Shown here: positions 49,474-58,769 of the stretch, piece by piece
How the letters are laid out: each line of letters starts with the position of its first letter
Numbering within the stretch: the first letter of the stretch is position 1
DNA from: Actinomyces sp. zg-332
GTDB taxonomy: Bacteria; Actinomycetota; Actinomycetes; Actinomycetales; Actinomycetaceae
Assembly (NCBI RefSeq): GCF_011751945.2
Contig: NZ_CP064951.1
Location: forward strand, 1,178,001 to 1,242,000
Length of the DNA: 64,000 nt
Reading direction: 5' to 3'
Notes under the pieces: generated by a model
Told to the model about the DNA's origin: nothing
Database searches by the model: none
What the model saw: only the letters and a program-made list of their open reading frames with translations
Translations under genes and position numbers: made by a program

Positions 49474-49784
49474 ACTTAACAAACAAAACACACAATACTT
49501 TCACACCAGCTGAACTATACAAACTACTTGCTCTTTAACTTCCACCAAAACATAATACCAATTCATCTCTACAGAAACGTAGTAAAACCATAAATAAAAT
49601 ACAACAGTAAAAATCAGCAATAAGTTTTTCCCTGAAAAACAAAACCAATCATTTAATATAAATCTCAGCTTATAAAACTCACCTACTTACTCAAAAATCA
49701 TCTCCAAGATTTCCAAACCATAACCAGGTAACATAAACAAAACAAATAATTACAAAAAGGTAATTTTTTTAAAAAAATAGATAA
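49474..49784. other. Spacer between subtilase copies 2 and 3
   Basis: A/C-rich, G-poor on the plus strand. No gene and no rimP footprint was found here. Confidence 0.4.
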
Positions 49785-49869
49785 TTTTTTTGAAAAGTCT
49801 TTACTTTAATATTACCTTAGAAGTATATTACCGTATATCCGTTTTCGAAACTTTAAGGATGTATATGAG

Positions 49870-52008
49870 ATGAACGTAGTACCAAAGAGAATGAAATATG
49901 TAGGTGCAGCTCTTGCTCTGTCTCTTGCAGGCACAAGTGCATGTCTTGCAGTACCAGCAGGGTTTGCAACTGATGGCGATCAGGATTCAACTGTAACTAA
50001 TGAAAGAGCACAGGCTGGTCCAGATAAAATCATGAACTATGCTGTAAACCTTGAAAAAGGGACTTCCACAGCTCAGTTTAATTCTTTAGTGGAAGAAGCA
50101 AAAAGACTAGGTGGCGTAGTATTACAACAGTACCCACAGCTATCAAGTTTCTTCGTGCAGGCCTCTAGTTCAACATTTGATATAGATTTGGAAGCTAAAG
50201 CACAAGAAGTAGGAATACCAGTACATTCTGTAGGTCCTACACGCCAAAAAGAAATTGAAGGTCGCGAAGTCGTACTACCAAATGTCACACCTTCAGTGTC
50301 ACCATCATCCGGAAATAATGAAAGCGGTAGACAAAGATTTAAAGACTCACTAGAAAATCCTGCATACGAGCAAGACCCTTTATCAGCTAATGCTTGGGGT
50401 TTGCATGCAATTGGGGCGATTGAAGCAGCAAAAGTTGATGTAAAACTAGAACGCACAGTCGTAGGTATTCTAGATACAGGTATAAAGGGTTCACACCCTG
50501 ATTTACAAAACCAGATTGAAAAAGACTTGTCTGTTGGCTGCCAAGTAAACGGTATCCCAAACACCTCATATGAAGCTTGGCAAGATGACGATATCCATGG
50601 AACTCACGTAGCAGGTACTGTTGCTGCTGAACACAATAGTATTGGTGTTGACGGTGTTGCTCCTAAGGCTCGACTAGCTGCTGTTAAAGTTGCTAACTCA
50701 AACGGATTATTTTATCCAGAATATGTAACTTGTGGTTTCATTTGGGCTGCTGACCATAAGTTTGCTGTAACAAATAACAGCTACTATGTTGACCCATGGG
50801 AATACTGGGTACCGAGCGAGAGGTCTCAAAAAGCTGGTCTGGAAGTAGTATCCCGCGCTGTTGACTACGCCTACAAATCAGGCGTTGTAAACATTACAGC
50901 AGCAGGAAACGCTGACAACGATGTTGATAATCCAGTTGATTCAGGAGAATCTCCTAACGACTTAACTGAATTGGAAATTATTTCAAACCGTGATATCACT
51001 GGCGGTATGGATATTCCTACAATGCTACCAAGCACAGTAACTGTTTCAGCTGTTGGACGTAAAAGGCCTTCAGGAGATCCTGCTACTATGTTGCTAGGTC
51101 GTGCAAGTTTTTCTAACTATGGTGTCAACTCGATTACTCTAGCAGCACCAGGCGTTTCGATTTACTCTACTTTCCCAGCAGAAAATGACTCAGAACATCG
51201 TGATTATGCAGCAATTAGTGGTACTTCTATGGCTAGCCCACACGTTGCTGGTGTGGCCGCTTTACTTCGCGCTGTAAATCCTACACTAACTCCTGACGAA
51301 GTGGTTGCTTTACTAAAGAAGCATGCTGCTAAGAACTTCGCACGTTTATCTGAACCAGTAGGTGGTAAGGAATATCGTGGTGCAGGTCTTGTTAGTGCTT
51401 TAGACGCTGTTTTATATGACCAGCCTAAGCCAACAATCCAAAACGTAGAATACTCAAGTGACAATGGACAAAGCTGGAGTGCTCTAGAGAACGCAACAGT
51501 TAGAGGAAAAGTACTCATCCGTGTAACAGCAACAGGACCAGCAACAAAACTATCCTTTACTGCCGAAAACCAAAAAGCACAAAATATAGGAGATGGAGCA
51601 TTTGACGGACGCGTAATTGCACAAGGTGAATTTGATTTCACTAATCCGCCAGCTGTTCAGCCTGAAAGTGAAACAGCAAGCTCTCTAGCATCGCTACGCT
51701 CAGTTGCTGACGAAGATACACGAGATGTTTCACTAAACATTGAAGCATTTGGTCGTAACAACGATAGCCGTGCAGATGATGATGTAAAACTAGCCGTTCC
51801 TTTCAAAGCCGGAAAACCTCTACCAAAGGCAAACGAGGAAAAGGTATCTAGTGAAACTAAAGAAAAAGGCAAGAAACCAGTACTTGTTAAAAAACCTAAC
51901 GGGCAACTATCTCAAACAGGTATTGACAGCCTAACAATCATTTCACTAGCCCTAGCCCTAGCAACAGCAGGAGCAGTGCTAACACGCAGAAAAACATCTG
52001 CCAAGTAA
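49870..52008 (+). CDS. Wall-anchored subtilase (S8), copy 3
   Basis: 712 residues, same architecture: D202 (DTG), H243 (DIHGTHVAG, where copies 1 and 2 have HYHGTHVAG), the AAGN oxyanion motif, S453 and LSQTG at 680-684. The promoter block is closer to that of copy 1, while the S8 domain is closer to copy 2, so the three genes are mosaics. The C-terminal linker differs (KVSSETKEKGKK). All three probably process extracellular host or peptide substrates; the specificity of each cannot be told from sequence. Confidence 0.92.
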   Translation: MNVVPKRMKYVGAALALSLAGTSACLAVPAGFATDGDQDSTVTNERAQAGPDKIMNYAVNLEKGTSTAQFNSLVEEAKRLGGVVLQQYPQLSSFFVQASSSTFDIDLEAKAQEVGIPVHSVGPTRQKEIEGREVVLPNVTPSVSPSSGNNESGRQRFKDSLENPAYEQDPLSANAWGLHAIGAIEAAKVDVKLERTVVGILDTGIKGSHPDLQNQIEKDLSVGCQVNGIPNTSYEAWQDDDIHGTHVAGTVAAEHNSIGVDGVAPKARLAAVKVANSNGLFYPEYVTCGFIWAADHKFAVTNNSYYVDPWEYWVPSERSQKAGLEVVSRAVDYAYKSGVVNITAAGNADNDVDNPVDSGESPNDLTELEIISNRDITGGMDIPTMLPSTVTVSAVGRKRPSGDPATMLLGRASFSNYGVNSITLAAPGVSIYSTFPAENDSEHRDYAAISGTSMASPHVAGVAALLRAVNPTLTPDEVVALLKKHAAKNFARLSEPVGGKEYRGAGLVSALDAVLYDQPKPTIQNVEYSSDNGQSWSALENATVRGKVLIRVTATGPATKLSFTAENQKAQNIGDGAFDGRVIAQGEFDFTNPPAVQPESETASSLASLRSVADEDTRDVSLNIEAFGRNNDSRADDDVKLAVPFKAGKPLPKANEEKVSSETKEKGKKPVLVKKPNGQLSQTGIDSLTIISLALALATAGAVLTRRKTSAK

Positions 52009-52038
52009 GATATATAAAGTAATAATTAAATAAAACCC

Positions 52039-52076
52039 AATAAAGTGTGACCGTTGTACAACGGTCACACTTTATT
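52039..52076 (+). terminator. Terminator of subtilase copy 3
   Basis: AATAAAGTGTGACCGTTG pairs perfectly with CAACGGTCACACTTTATT over 18 bp with a minimal TA loop centre. Confidence 0.9.
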
Positions 52077-52582
52077 AACTTAAGAAATAAAAAATACCCA
52101 AACTATACCATCTAAAGATAGCTTTACTCCATTTCTTTCCCACAAAGAAAACGCATACTTCTTTAGCAAAACCAAATCCTAAGCATATCTCAAAATCATA
52201 AGTAAAAAATATTTTTCTTCTAAAACAACTACACCAACGCAACAGTATGACTCAAATTTTCCTAAAATGCTTCAGCATTCACACACTTAATAAAAACAGT
52301 ATTACTCCATCTTCCCTAAAAACAAAATCTCAGCACAAATAAAGTTTCTCAACACAAGTAGCTATTTAACTTACTAATTACTACGTACTTCAACTTTAGC
52401 AACGCAAACATGACTCATTGCCTAAATACATGCCCAAATCTTCAACAAATACCTTTATAAGGCAAGTGATACTCTACTCAAATATACATCCTCTAAACTA
52501 CATTTGAAGATAGCTGTAGTACAATTGAAAATCAACTATAAGTTATAAAACAGTTTGATAATACGGAGAATAATAAACAATA
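52077..52582. other. A/C-rich intergenic region
   Basis: About 500 bases, G-poor on the plus strand, without a supportable gene. Confidence 0.4.
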
Positions 52583-53158
52583 ATGAAAAAATTAGTACGA
52601 CTAATCTTGAAAATATTACTACTAATAGTATGTGCTTTAGTTTTTATAGTCGTATTTTTCCCAGAAAGCAATCTAAACATATTTTCAGAATGTGTAAAAG
52701 TCCCAAAAGAATATGTTGATACCGTCAATAAAGCTGGTAATGTGTGTGAGAATATTACTCCTGAACTAGTCGCAGCAGTCATACAAACAGAATCTAAGTG
52801 GAACCCCAATGTGACTTCACATGCAGGAGCTAAAGGATTGGGACAATTCATGTCCGAAACATTCAATGCAGTCGGACAGGATGGTGACGGTGATGGGAAA
52901 GCTGAAATCAATAACCCTTACGATAGTATATACAGCACAGGCGTATATTTATGTAAATTACATGAAGAAGTTACGTTCTGGAAAACTAATAATAACGTGG
53001 AAGAGTCAGCAATCAACTTGTCTTTAGCGGCTTATAATGCAGGTCTTGGTAACGTGAAAAAATATGCAGGCACTCCCCCATTTGAAGAAACTAAAAACTA
53101 TGTAGAGAAAATAACCGCAATTATGCAAAACCCAAAATGCACTTCCTTTATCCCATAA
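52583..53158 (+). CDS. Secreted lytic transglycosylase, SLT domain
   Basis: Cleaves peptidoglycan glycan strands. An uncleaved or cleaved N-terminal hydrophobic segment (about 6-26) directs export. The SLT domain runs from about 58 to 180, with catalytic E70 in QTESKWNP, GAKGLGQFM, and LAAYNAGLGNVKKY. A DGDGDGKAE loop at 100-108 resembles a calcium-binding EF-hand loop, as in some Slt35-type enzymes. A weak GGAG lies upstream of the ATG. It could serve growth or secretion; its place beside the accessory region also allows an origin in a mobile element. Confidence 0.88.
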   Translation: MKKLVRLILKILLLIVCALVFIVVFFPESNLNIFSECVKVPKEYVDTVNKAGNVCENITPELVAAVIQTESKWNPNVTSHAGAKGLGQFMSETFNAVGQDGDGDGKAEINNPYDSIYSTGVYLCKLHEEVTFWKTNNNVEESAINLSLAAYNAGLGNVKKYAGTPPFEETKNYVEKITAIMQNPKCTSFIP

Positions 53159-53432
53159 ATATTAAAAACACGTACGAACATTTAATGAGTTATCACGTAA
53201 GAATAAGTAACACTAAAATCCATCATATTAGACACAAAAGCAATAACTACGCTAAAAATACATATAAACAAATACCACAAATAGTTTCTGTACTTACTTT
53301 ATACCCAGTAATAACTATTCTGCAGAGCCCGAAAGTCAGCTGCACTTTATAAATCAACCGACATTCCCCCCCCCAAAAAAAAATTATAGAAGAAGTATCT
53401 ATAAAATATCTATAAAATAAAATACTTACATA
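53159..53432. other. Intergenic region with a C9-A9 tract
   Basis: Nine Cs (53366-53374) are followed by nine As (53375-53383). An open frame at 53137-53352 overlaps the transglycosylase end and has no family character. Confidence 0.6.
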
Positions 53433-53461
53433 TTGACATCACCAAAAAAACTAGGTATATT
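53433..53461 (+). promoter_or_regulatory. Promoter of tRNA-Asn
   Basis: Consensus TTGACA (53433-53438), a 17-base spacer and TATATA (53456-53461), ending 14 bases before the tRNA. Confidence 0.85.
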
Positions 53462-53474
53462 ATTTTTTGTTGCT

Positions 53475-53546
53475 TTCCCGCATAGCTCAATGGCAGAGCA
53501 TTCGACTGTTAATCGAAGGGTTGCTGGTTCGAGTCCAGCTGCGGGA
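53475..53546 (+). tRNA. tRNA-Asn(GTT)
   Basis: Acceptor TCCCGCA/TGCGGGA, D arm GCTC/GAGC, anticodon stem TTCGA/TCGAA with loop CTGTTAA (anticodon GTT), T arm with TTCGAGT, and discriminator G. No encoded CCA. Its 3' side faces the accessory interval. Confidence 0.96.
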
Positions 53547-53609
53547 GCTTTTACGTTTAAACTCCTTATAAGTTATGGTGAAGCATTCACTGACTAGAGG
53601 GAAAAGAAC

Positions 53610-53891
53610 GTGAAGCAACATTTAGAGATTATTTACTCAAGAAAATATGTGTTAACGCCTACAGCGTTTAGTGTTTTACAGTTAATAGCAACTTGTATTG
53701 ATGATAGTAACATTATTAGAGTTAGCATAGTCAAACTAGCTAAAATCCTACCTTTTTCAAGACAATCTTTGAAAAAAGCTATCGTTTTGCTTGAAGAAAA
53801 AGGATTCATCACCACTTATCGTGAAAACAACTTTATTGTCATAAACTGGGTTTACTTCCCTAATAGCATTAAGGGTGGCAAACATGACTAA
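53610..53891 (+). CDS. Small winged-helix DNA-binding protein
   Basis: A 93-residue protein with a helix-turn-helix/wing pattern: LTPTAFSVLQLIATCI, the IRVSIVKLAKILPFSRQSLKKAIVLLEEKGFI recognition region, and a wing TTYRENNFIVINW. It resembles replication-initiation or regulator domains of mobile elements. GTG start with an AGAGGG purine run upstream. The 3' end overlaps the convergent 62-codon gene by 23 bases. No specific function can be assigned. Confidence 0.65.
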   Translation: MKQHLEIIYSRKYVLTPTAFSVLQLIATCIDDSNIIRVSIVKLAKILPFSRQSLKKAIVLLEEKGFITTYRENNFIVINWVYFPNSIKGGKHD

Positions 53892-54057
53892 TGCTTTGTT
53901 TTATCCATTCTTCAACTTGTAATAAATCTTCTTCACTTGCGAACTCTAAAATAAACTTCTTATCCTTAGACTTATAACCACTTATGCGATGTTTTTCTTT
54001 CGCCTCATGGTTAGAATCTAAGTATTTTCTAGTTCGCTCCGATTGTGTCATAGCCAT
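53869..54057 (-). CDS. Small basic protein of mobile-element type
   Basis: A 62-residue protein with MTQSERTRKYLDSN, a lysine-rich turn and a C-terminal SEEDLLQVEEWIKQ helix. The layout resembles short ribbon-helix-helix-like or hypothetical proteins found in integrated elements and plasmids, but I do not recognise a named family. No clear SD is seen. It is downstream of the interrupted gene on the same strand. Confidence 0.5.
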   Translation of the reverse strand: MAMTQSERTRKYLDSNHEAKEKHRISGYKSKDKKFILEFASEEDLLQVEEWIKQSISHVCHP

Positions 54058-54115
54058 TTTTTATGATATCTTTTCTAACATTGGAGGTGATTAGGAAGAC
54101 TACGTTTGTAGCTTT

Positions 54116-54292
54116 CTAACTTATTTCTAAGTTATAAATGCTTTTCTCTTTATCCTTTTTCTTAGGCTTTAGAGTTCGGCAAAGTTCCATGACTTTCTTG
54201 AAACTGTTTGTATTTAGTAGAGTTACAGTTTCATCCGTATTGTTCTCTTGGATTTATGTTTCTTTTACCCAAGTTACTTTATACTTAGCCAT
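54116..54292 (-). pseudogene. Small gene interrupted by one nonsense codon
   Basis: A very strong SD (GAGGAGGGGGAG) leads to ATG at 54292, which encodes MAKYKVTWVKET and then TAA (54256-54254). The same frame continues without another stop for 45 codons (IQENNTDETVTLLNTN and onward, with FKKVMELCRTLKPKKK) to TAG at 54118-54116. The two parts read as one 58-residue protein apart from that codon. It may be a recent pseudogene, a sequencing error or read-through. Family unknown. Confidence 0.6.
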
Positions 54293-54400
54293 TTGCTCCC
54301 CCTCCTCTCGTTTTGTTTTGTAAGGCTTGTTCCTTTGTATTGTTTGGTGACAAGTTGCGTAACTGTTTTACAAAAAATAATTTAAGGTAAAATACTAATA

Positions 54401-54417
54401 AATCAATAATATTGATT
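54401..54417. promoter_or_regulatory. Perfect palindrome, possible operator
   Basis: AATCAATA-A-TATTGATT, 8-bp arms, lies upstream of the minus-strand small genes. A TTGATT inside it could be a -35 element. It could bind the element's own regulator. Confidence 0.4.
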
Positions 54418-54433
54418 TCGTATAATTGTTTAG

Positions 54434-54457
54434 TGTAGCCCCTCTTTTGGGGCTACA
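54434..54457 (+). terminator. Terminator-like hairpin beside the integrase remnant
   Basis: TGTAGCCCC / GGGGCTACA with a 6-base loop, followed on plus by TTTTTATTT. A related hairpin lies at 59478-59505 in the same relation to another integrase remnant. Confidence 0.75.
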
Positions 54458-54464
54458 TTTTTAT

Positions 54465-54850
54465 TTACGCTACTTTTACTTTTTCCATCACATCAATAAG
54501 CGTACTATCACACAATTTAACATATCTTTGTGTAGTTTCTTAGTCTTGAATGCCCTAACAAGGTCGATACTACTAATAAGTTACTTGTATTCAGATATGC
54601 TATTGTTCACAAACCAATTACGCAAACAATAAACTGAATATCCTTTTGGAAAACACTTCCCCATTTCCCTTTAGTAGTGATGACTACTCAAATACGGCTT
54701 ACTAGTGAACGAAAACAAATAACCCTTAGCACAAGATAAGGTCTCTTTTAACTCACGCTGAACAACAGAAATATAACTAGTCTTGCCCTTACCGATAACG
54801 GTCAAACCTATACCGTTAAAGTCATCTCCTCTTACATTACAAAGCTAAAA
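54465..54850 (-). pseudogene. Decayed tyrosine recombinase (integrase), remnant 1
   Basis: Three frames on the minus strand give pieces of a phage-type integrase catalytic domain in the right order. First comes DDFNGIGLTVIGKGKTSY with further residues to FSFTSKPYLSSHHY and a stop; then GYSVYCLRNWF, where HxLRHxF is expected; then LGHSRLRNY, matching the LGH motif; and finally CDSTLIDVMEKVKVA and TAA. Frameshifts and stops separate them, and the HxxR histidine is replaced by tyrosine. The N-terminal half is missing. It lies downstream of tRNA-Asn, a typical integration site. Confidence 0.75.
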
Positions 54851-55283
54851 AGTAAAACCCACAAATACAAGTTTCAAAACCAACCCTACTACTTAAACAA
54901 CCTCACTCCCTAAAAACAACACAAGCAAAACTCAGCTAGAAATAACGCTACGTCAAAAAATCCCTACCTATCGACTAACCACAAATTTCACTTTTCCTTA
55001 CCCACACCCAACAAATAAAGACAAAAGACTAAGTTCAAAATCTAAAACTATAAACTCAAATCTTAAAAATACAAAACCTGAGACCTACAACTTTACACTA
55101 AACCTTAGTAAAACTAATATTCTTATACCCCTCAAAAACATCCAAACACCTACATCTTCCCGTTACTCAAACAAACCTACCCCCCCTCACCTACAACCTA
55201 CAAGATATAACCTACGATTCCTCACCCTCTCCAAAAACTACAAAACTTAAATACCAAAAAACAGCATACAACACACAAGATAC
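54851..55283. other. G-depleted intergenic region
   Basis: More than 400 bases of almost pure A/C/T on the plus strand with very few Gs (one G in 55141-55200). No gene or structure is supported. Confidence 0.6.
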
Positions 55284-55288
55284 AAAAA

Positions 55289-55322
55289 AGTGTTGCCCAA
55301 CTATATAAAGTCAGGCAACACT
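55289..55322 (-). terminator. Terminator of the NCS2 permease gene
   Basis: AGTGTTGCC / GGCAACACT with an inner ACT/AGT pair, followed on the minus strand by TTTTTT. It is 40 bases after the permease stop. Confidence 0.9.
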
Positions 55323-55361
55323 ATAATTACTAAAGTATTCAAGAAATAGAATTTACGTAAA

Positions 55362-56933
55362 TTATACGTATTCAAAATCTTCTTCAGCTTCAAACCAAGT
55401 CTTGCTTGAGAAATGGAATATTATTGCAAATACACCAATAATTACATATCCAATAACAAACTCAGACTTATAATACATTCCTAGTGAAGCACTGTGAATA
55501 AATCCAAAGAATGATAAGATAGCAGCCACAAATGAGACATATGCAACTTTATCTAGTCTTCTATCAATTATGAATACAACAGCTGAAGCAAGAAGTAGAC
55601 CGATAATAATTGCACCAGACTTTACTGCTGGCACACCATCCCACATTGCTCCATTCTCAATAATCTTAGCTGCAACTTCTGAATTATACCCTGGCAAACC
55701 ATTAGGTAGCACCTCAGTGTAGGTTTCACTTATATTCAATACACCTGTAATTTGTGTGTATAAGAAATCAGCGACTGGTGGAATCATTGCAATGCCGATA
55801 GCAGCATAGTGCTTTACAGGAGTGTCTTTGAATGCTTGACTCAACATAATTGTTGCACACCACAAGAAAGTTATAGCTGCGATTGCTGGAGGCATAAGTG
55901 CGCTCAAGAAAGTAAACAGCCCAAATATACCAGCAAGGCCTAGTACAAGACCTGAAATCCAAGAGTAGCCAATACCAGCTCCACCTTTCTTCAAGCCACT
56001 ATGTCCTAACCAAACAGTATTAGGTACTACACCACCAAATAGTGATGAGAACATTGTACAAATACCGTCAGCAAACTGTGTAGTACGAACGTTATAATCA
56101 TCTCCAGCAGCATTAGCTGACTCAACGTTATCCATTGTTTCAATAAAGTTATAGATTTCTACAGGAATAATAATTGTTAAATATGGAGTAACGATTACAA
56201 AACCGTTTATCATTGATTCAACTACGTTTACTGGGTTAGGGAAATAAAATCCAACACCAGAGAAGTCAACATGTGTGCGACCTAGCAAATAAGCATAGAT
56301 AATACCACCTACTATAGCTACAACTAATGGTGGAATTTTTCCTGGGAACATATATCCACCAAATAAACCTAGCATAGCTATGAATAAAATTGGCAAGCCG
56401 ATAAGTGGATCAGAGTAAACATCGAATAGACCTTTAGTTGCCATCCATATAAAACCGATACCTGCAACTGTACCTAGTAGGGCTGCGCGTGGAAGGTTAT
56501 TCTTAATCCACGGACCAATAAATCCACCTATAAATTCAACAAATCCACCAATAAAAGTGGCAGCTATAGCAGCTGACCACACTTTTTCAGGATCACCTAA
56601 GCTATAGTGCAAAGGCATAATTACACCATATAGTATAACGAACATGGCTGGGGTAGATACACCTGATGGCAAAGCAGTTACATTTGAGTTTCCTACTCTT
56701 TGAGCTAAACGCCATCCCATGTATGCATATATTAAACCACCTAGTAGCAAACCAAGTGACATACCTGGTATTACTCGACCATACACAATTTCGTCAGGCC
56801 ATTTTAAAACATTTTTTAATGTAAAAATCACAATTATATAGTTAACAATGTTATTTGTTACTAAATATGTAATACCACCTATATCACCTTTAGTGAATAC
56901 TGGCACACGTACCCCATTTTGTGTTGAATTCAC
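55362..56933 (-). CDS. NCS2-family purine permease
   Basis: Polytopic transporter of 523 residues with about 12-14 hydrophobic segments. Family features include NNIVNYIIVIFTLKNVL at the N-terminus, ALPSGVSTPAMF, and the central GFVIVTPYLTIIIPVEIYNFIETMDNVESA region. NCS2 members carry nucleobases with protons. The gene follows the adenine deaminase gene by 51 bases on the same strand, so adenine or its product hypoxanthine is the likely substrate (inference). GTG start with SD AAAGGAG. Confidence 0.88.
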   Translation of the reverse strand: MNSTQNGVRVPVFTKGDIGGITYLVTNNIVNYIIVIFTLKNVLKWPDEIVYGRVIPGMSLGLLLGGLIYAYMGWRLAQRVGNSNVTALPSGVSTPAMFVILYGVIMPLHYSLGDPEKVWSAAIAATFIGGFVEFIGGFIGPWIKNNLPRAALLGTVAGIGFIWMATKGLFDVYSDPLIGLPILFIAMLGLFGGYMFPGKIPPLVVAIVGGIIYAYLLGRTHVDFSGVGFYFPNPVNVVESMINGFVIVTPYLTIIIPVEIYNFIETMDNVESANAAGDDYNVRTTQFADGICTMFSSLFGGVVPNTVWLGHSGLKKGGAGIGYSWISGLVLGLAGIFGLFTFLSALMPPAIAAITFLWCATIMLSQAFKDTPVKHYAAIGIAMIPPVADFLYTQITGVLNISETYTEVLPNGLPGYNSEVAAKIIENGAMWDGVPAVKSGAIIIGLLLASAVVFIIDRRLDKVAYVSFVAAILSFFGFIHSASLGMYYKSEFVIGYVIIGVFAIIFHFSSKTWFEAEEDFEYV

Positions 56934-56984
56934 AAATTTCTCCTTTAAAATATAAAGAGCTCGCCAAGTATGACGAGCTTTCTT

Positions 56985-58769
56985 TTATATGGATGCATTT
57001 AATCCTAGAATTGGATTAAAAGTATCTAACTTGATGCAATCAACCGGACCGATGTCTGTAATTGCATAATCTGGAATTGCAGTAATTGGCAGGAAGAACA
57101 TATACATCATAGGTTCTGGAAGATCACATCCTAGTTCACTGCAAATAGCGTTTATTTCTCTTTCACGAATTGCAATATATTCTGGATCTTCGTCGCTGCA
57201 AATTCCGCCAACAGGCAAAGGTAAGAAATCAATTATTTGACCATCAGCAACAACTACCTGTCCACCACCTTGTTCAATTAGATAGTTAGCAGCTATAGCC
57301 ATATCTTCAGGGTTAGCACCCATTACAATGAGGTTGTTATCATCTGGAGCCGCTGTAGACGCCATTGCTCCACGCTTTAGTTTCCAGCCTGAACAAAAAC
57401 CGAGAGATTTGTTTCCATTTTTACCAAAACGTTCTATAACCGATACTAATAGTACATCTTGTTCCGTATCCGGCTGTACAATACCATCTTTTACCTGCAA
57501 AATGCAGTCACGACGTTTACGTACGAATGGTCCAATGACATTCATGGATAGGACTTTAGCTGTTCCCTCTTGAATGTCTACTCGGTATTCAAAGTCTTCT
57601 TTGCTTACTTTTTCACACTTCAAAGCTCCACTTAGAACCTTAGAACGTTTAGGTGCTTGTAAATCTATGGTTAGCTTATTATTACTTCCTACATGCTTAC
57701 CACTAGCAAACACTTCCTGAACATTGAATTTTTCAGGGTCGTCAATAATCAAAATGTCAGCAATCTTACCAGGTGCAATAGAGCCTACCAAATGGTCAAT
57801 TCTGTATGCTTCAGCACTGTTAATTGTTGCCATTTGTATCGCAACTATAGGCTCCACACCAGCTTGAATTGCTAGTCTCACAACGTTATCTAAATGACCT
57901 TTAGTTGTTATGTCATTGGCTGTAACGTCATCTGTACAGAAAGAAACACGTCTAGCCGCTTGAGGAATAACTTCTGTTATTGCCCTAATATTTTCAGCTA
58001 AGAAATGGGTAACTGATGATTCACGAATAATCATGAACATACCTTTTCTTAGCTTTTCAACAGCTTCTTCGTGATCATAGCTCTCATGATCTAAGCGGAC
58101 ACCTGAGCATAAATAACCGTTTAGCTCTTTGCCTCTAGCCATTGGTGCACAACCAAAAATTGGTTTACGTCTACGTGTAGCTTCTGAAAGAGCAATTAGT
58201 GTATCTTCGTCAAGTTCTTGGACTGCTTCCCTAACTGTCTCCCATACACCGAAGCATTCTGGCCAGTCTTGTACAGTTCTATGAATTTCAGGAGTAAAGT
58301 TGCAAGCAATAGTTGAAGTTGGGAAAGTATATGGAGTTTTATATGGAGCACCCCAGAAAACCTTGAGTGGAGTTTGTTTAATTTCGTCAAAAATTTCTTG
58401 TAAGCCCTCTAAACCGCTAACAGAAATATATTCATCTAGACCAGAAATCATTGATGTTGTTCCATGTGGAACTACTGCTTTAGCATAGCTTGTAATACTC
58501 AACTTTGAGCATTCAACGTGTATATGTCCATCAATTAGGCCCGGAACTAGGTATTTACCTTTAGCGTCAAAACGTTTTGTGTTTTCACCAATGTATTCTT
58601 GTACATCGCCAGTTGCAACAATCATATCTTTATATATCGCAACATCTGCTGGATATATTTCCTGTGTATGTACATTTACCAGATTTGCTCCCTCGATTAC
58701 TATATCGGCGGGTATTACTGCACGTCCTGCTTGAATTATTTCTTTTAAAAATTCAGGACTTCTGTACAT
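56985..58769 (-). CDS. ade: Adenine deaminase
   Basis: Amidohydrolase that converts adenine to hypoxanthine and ammonia. Metal-binding H82-x-H84 lies in GLIDGHIHVE, the CTDD segment supplies the late aspartate, and the C-terminal Ade domain includes GFCSGWKLKRGAMAST. The frame is open to a GTG 12 codons upstream, but the ATG at 58769 has an SD GGAGG four to five bases before it (594 residues). First gene of a two-gene unit with the permease. No purine riboswitch is visible upstream. Confidence 0.93.
   Translation of the reverse strand: MYRSPEFLKEIIQAGRAVIPADIVIEGANLVNVHTQEIYPADVAIYKDMIVATGDVQEYIGENTKRFDAKGKYLVPGLIDGHIHVECSKLSITSYAKAVVPHGTTSMISGLDEYISVSGLEGLQEIFDEIKQTPLKVFWGAPYKTPYTFPTSTIACNFTPEIHRTVQDWPECFGVWETVREAVQELDEDTLIALSEATRRRKPIFGCAPMARGKELNGYLCSGVRLDHESYDHEEAVEKLRKGMFMIIRESSVTHFLAENIRAITEVIPQAARRVSFCTDDVTANDITTKGHLDNVVRLAIQAGVEPIVAIQMATINSAEAYRIDHLVGSIAPGKIADILIIDDPEKFNVQEVFASGKHVGSNNKLTIDLQAPKRSKVLSGALKCEKVSKEDFEYRVDIQEGTAKVLSMNVIGPFVRKRRDCILQVKDGIVQPDTEQDVLLVSVIERFGKNGNKSLGFCSGWKLKRGAMASTAAPDDNNLIVMGANPEDMAIAANYLIEQGGGQVVVADGQIIDFLPLPVGGICSDEDPEYIAIREREINAICSELGCDLPEPMMYMFFLPITAIPDYAITDIGPVDCIKLDTFNPILGLNASI

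Noticed and set aside
53137-53352. 71-codon open frame overlapping the transglycosylase end
   Set aside because: No SD, no family pattern, and it lies in AT-rich DNA leading to the homopolymer tract.
53547-54850. Direct repeat of the tRNA-Asn 3' end as an attachment site
   Set aside because: I looked for a second copy of the T-arm/acceptor sequence and did not find one in the interval.
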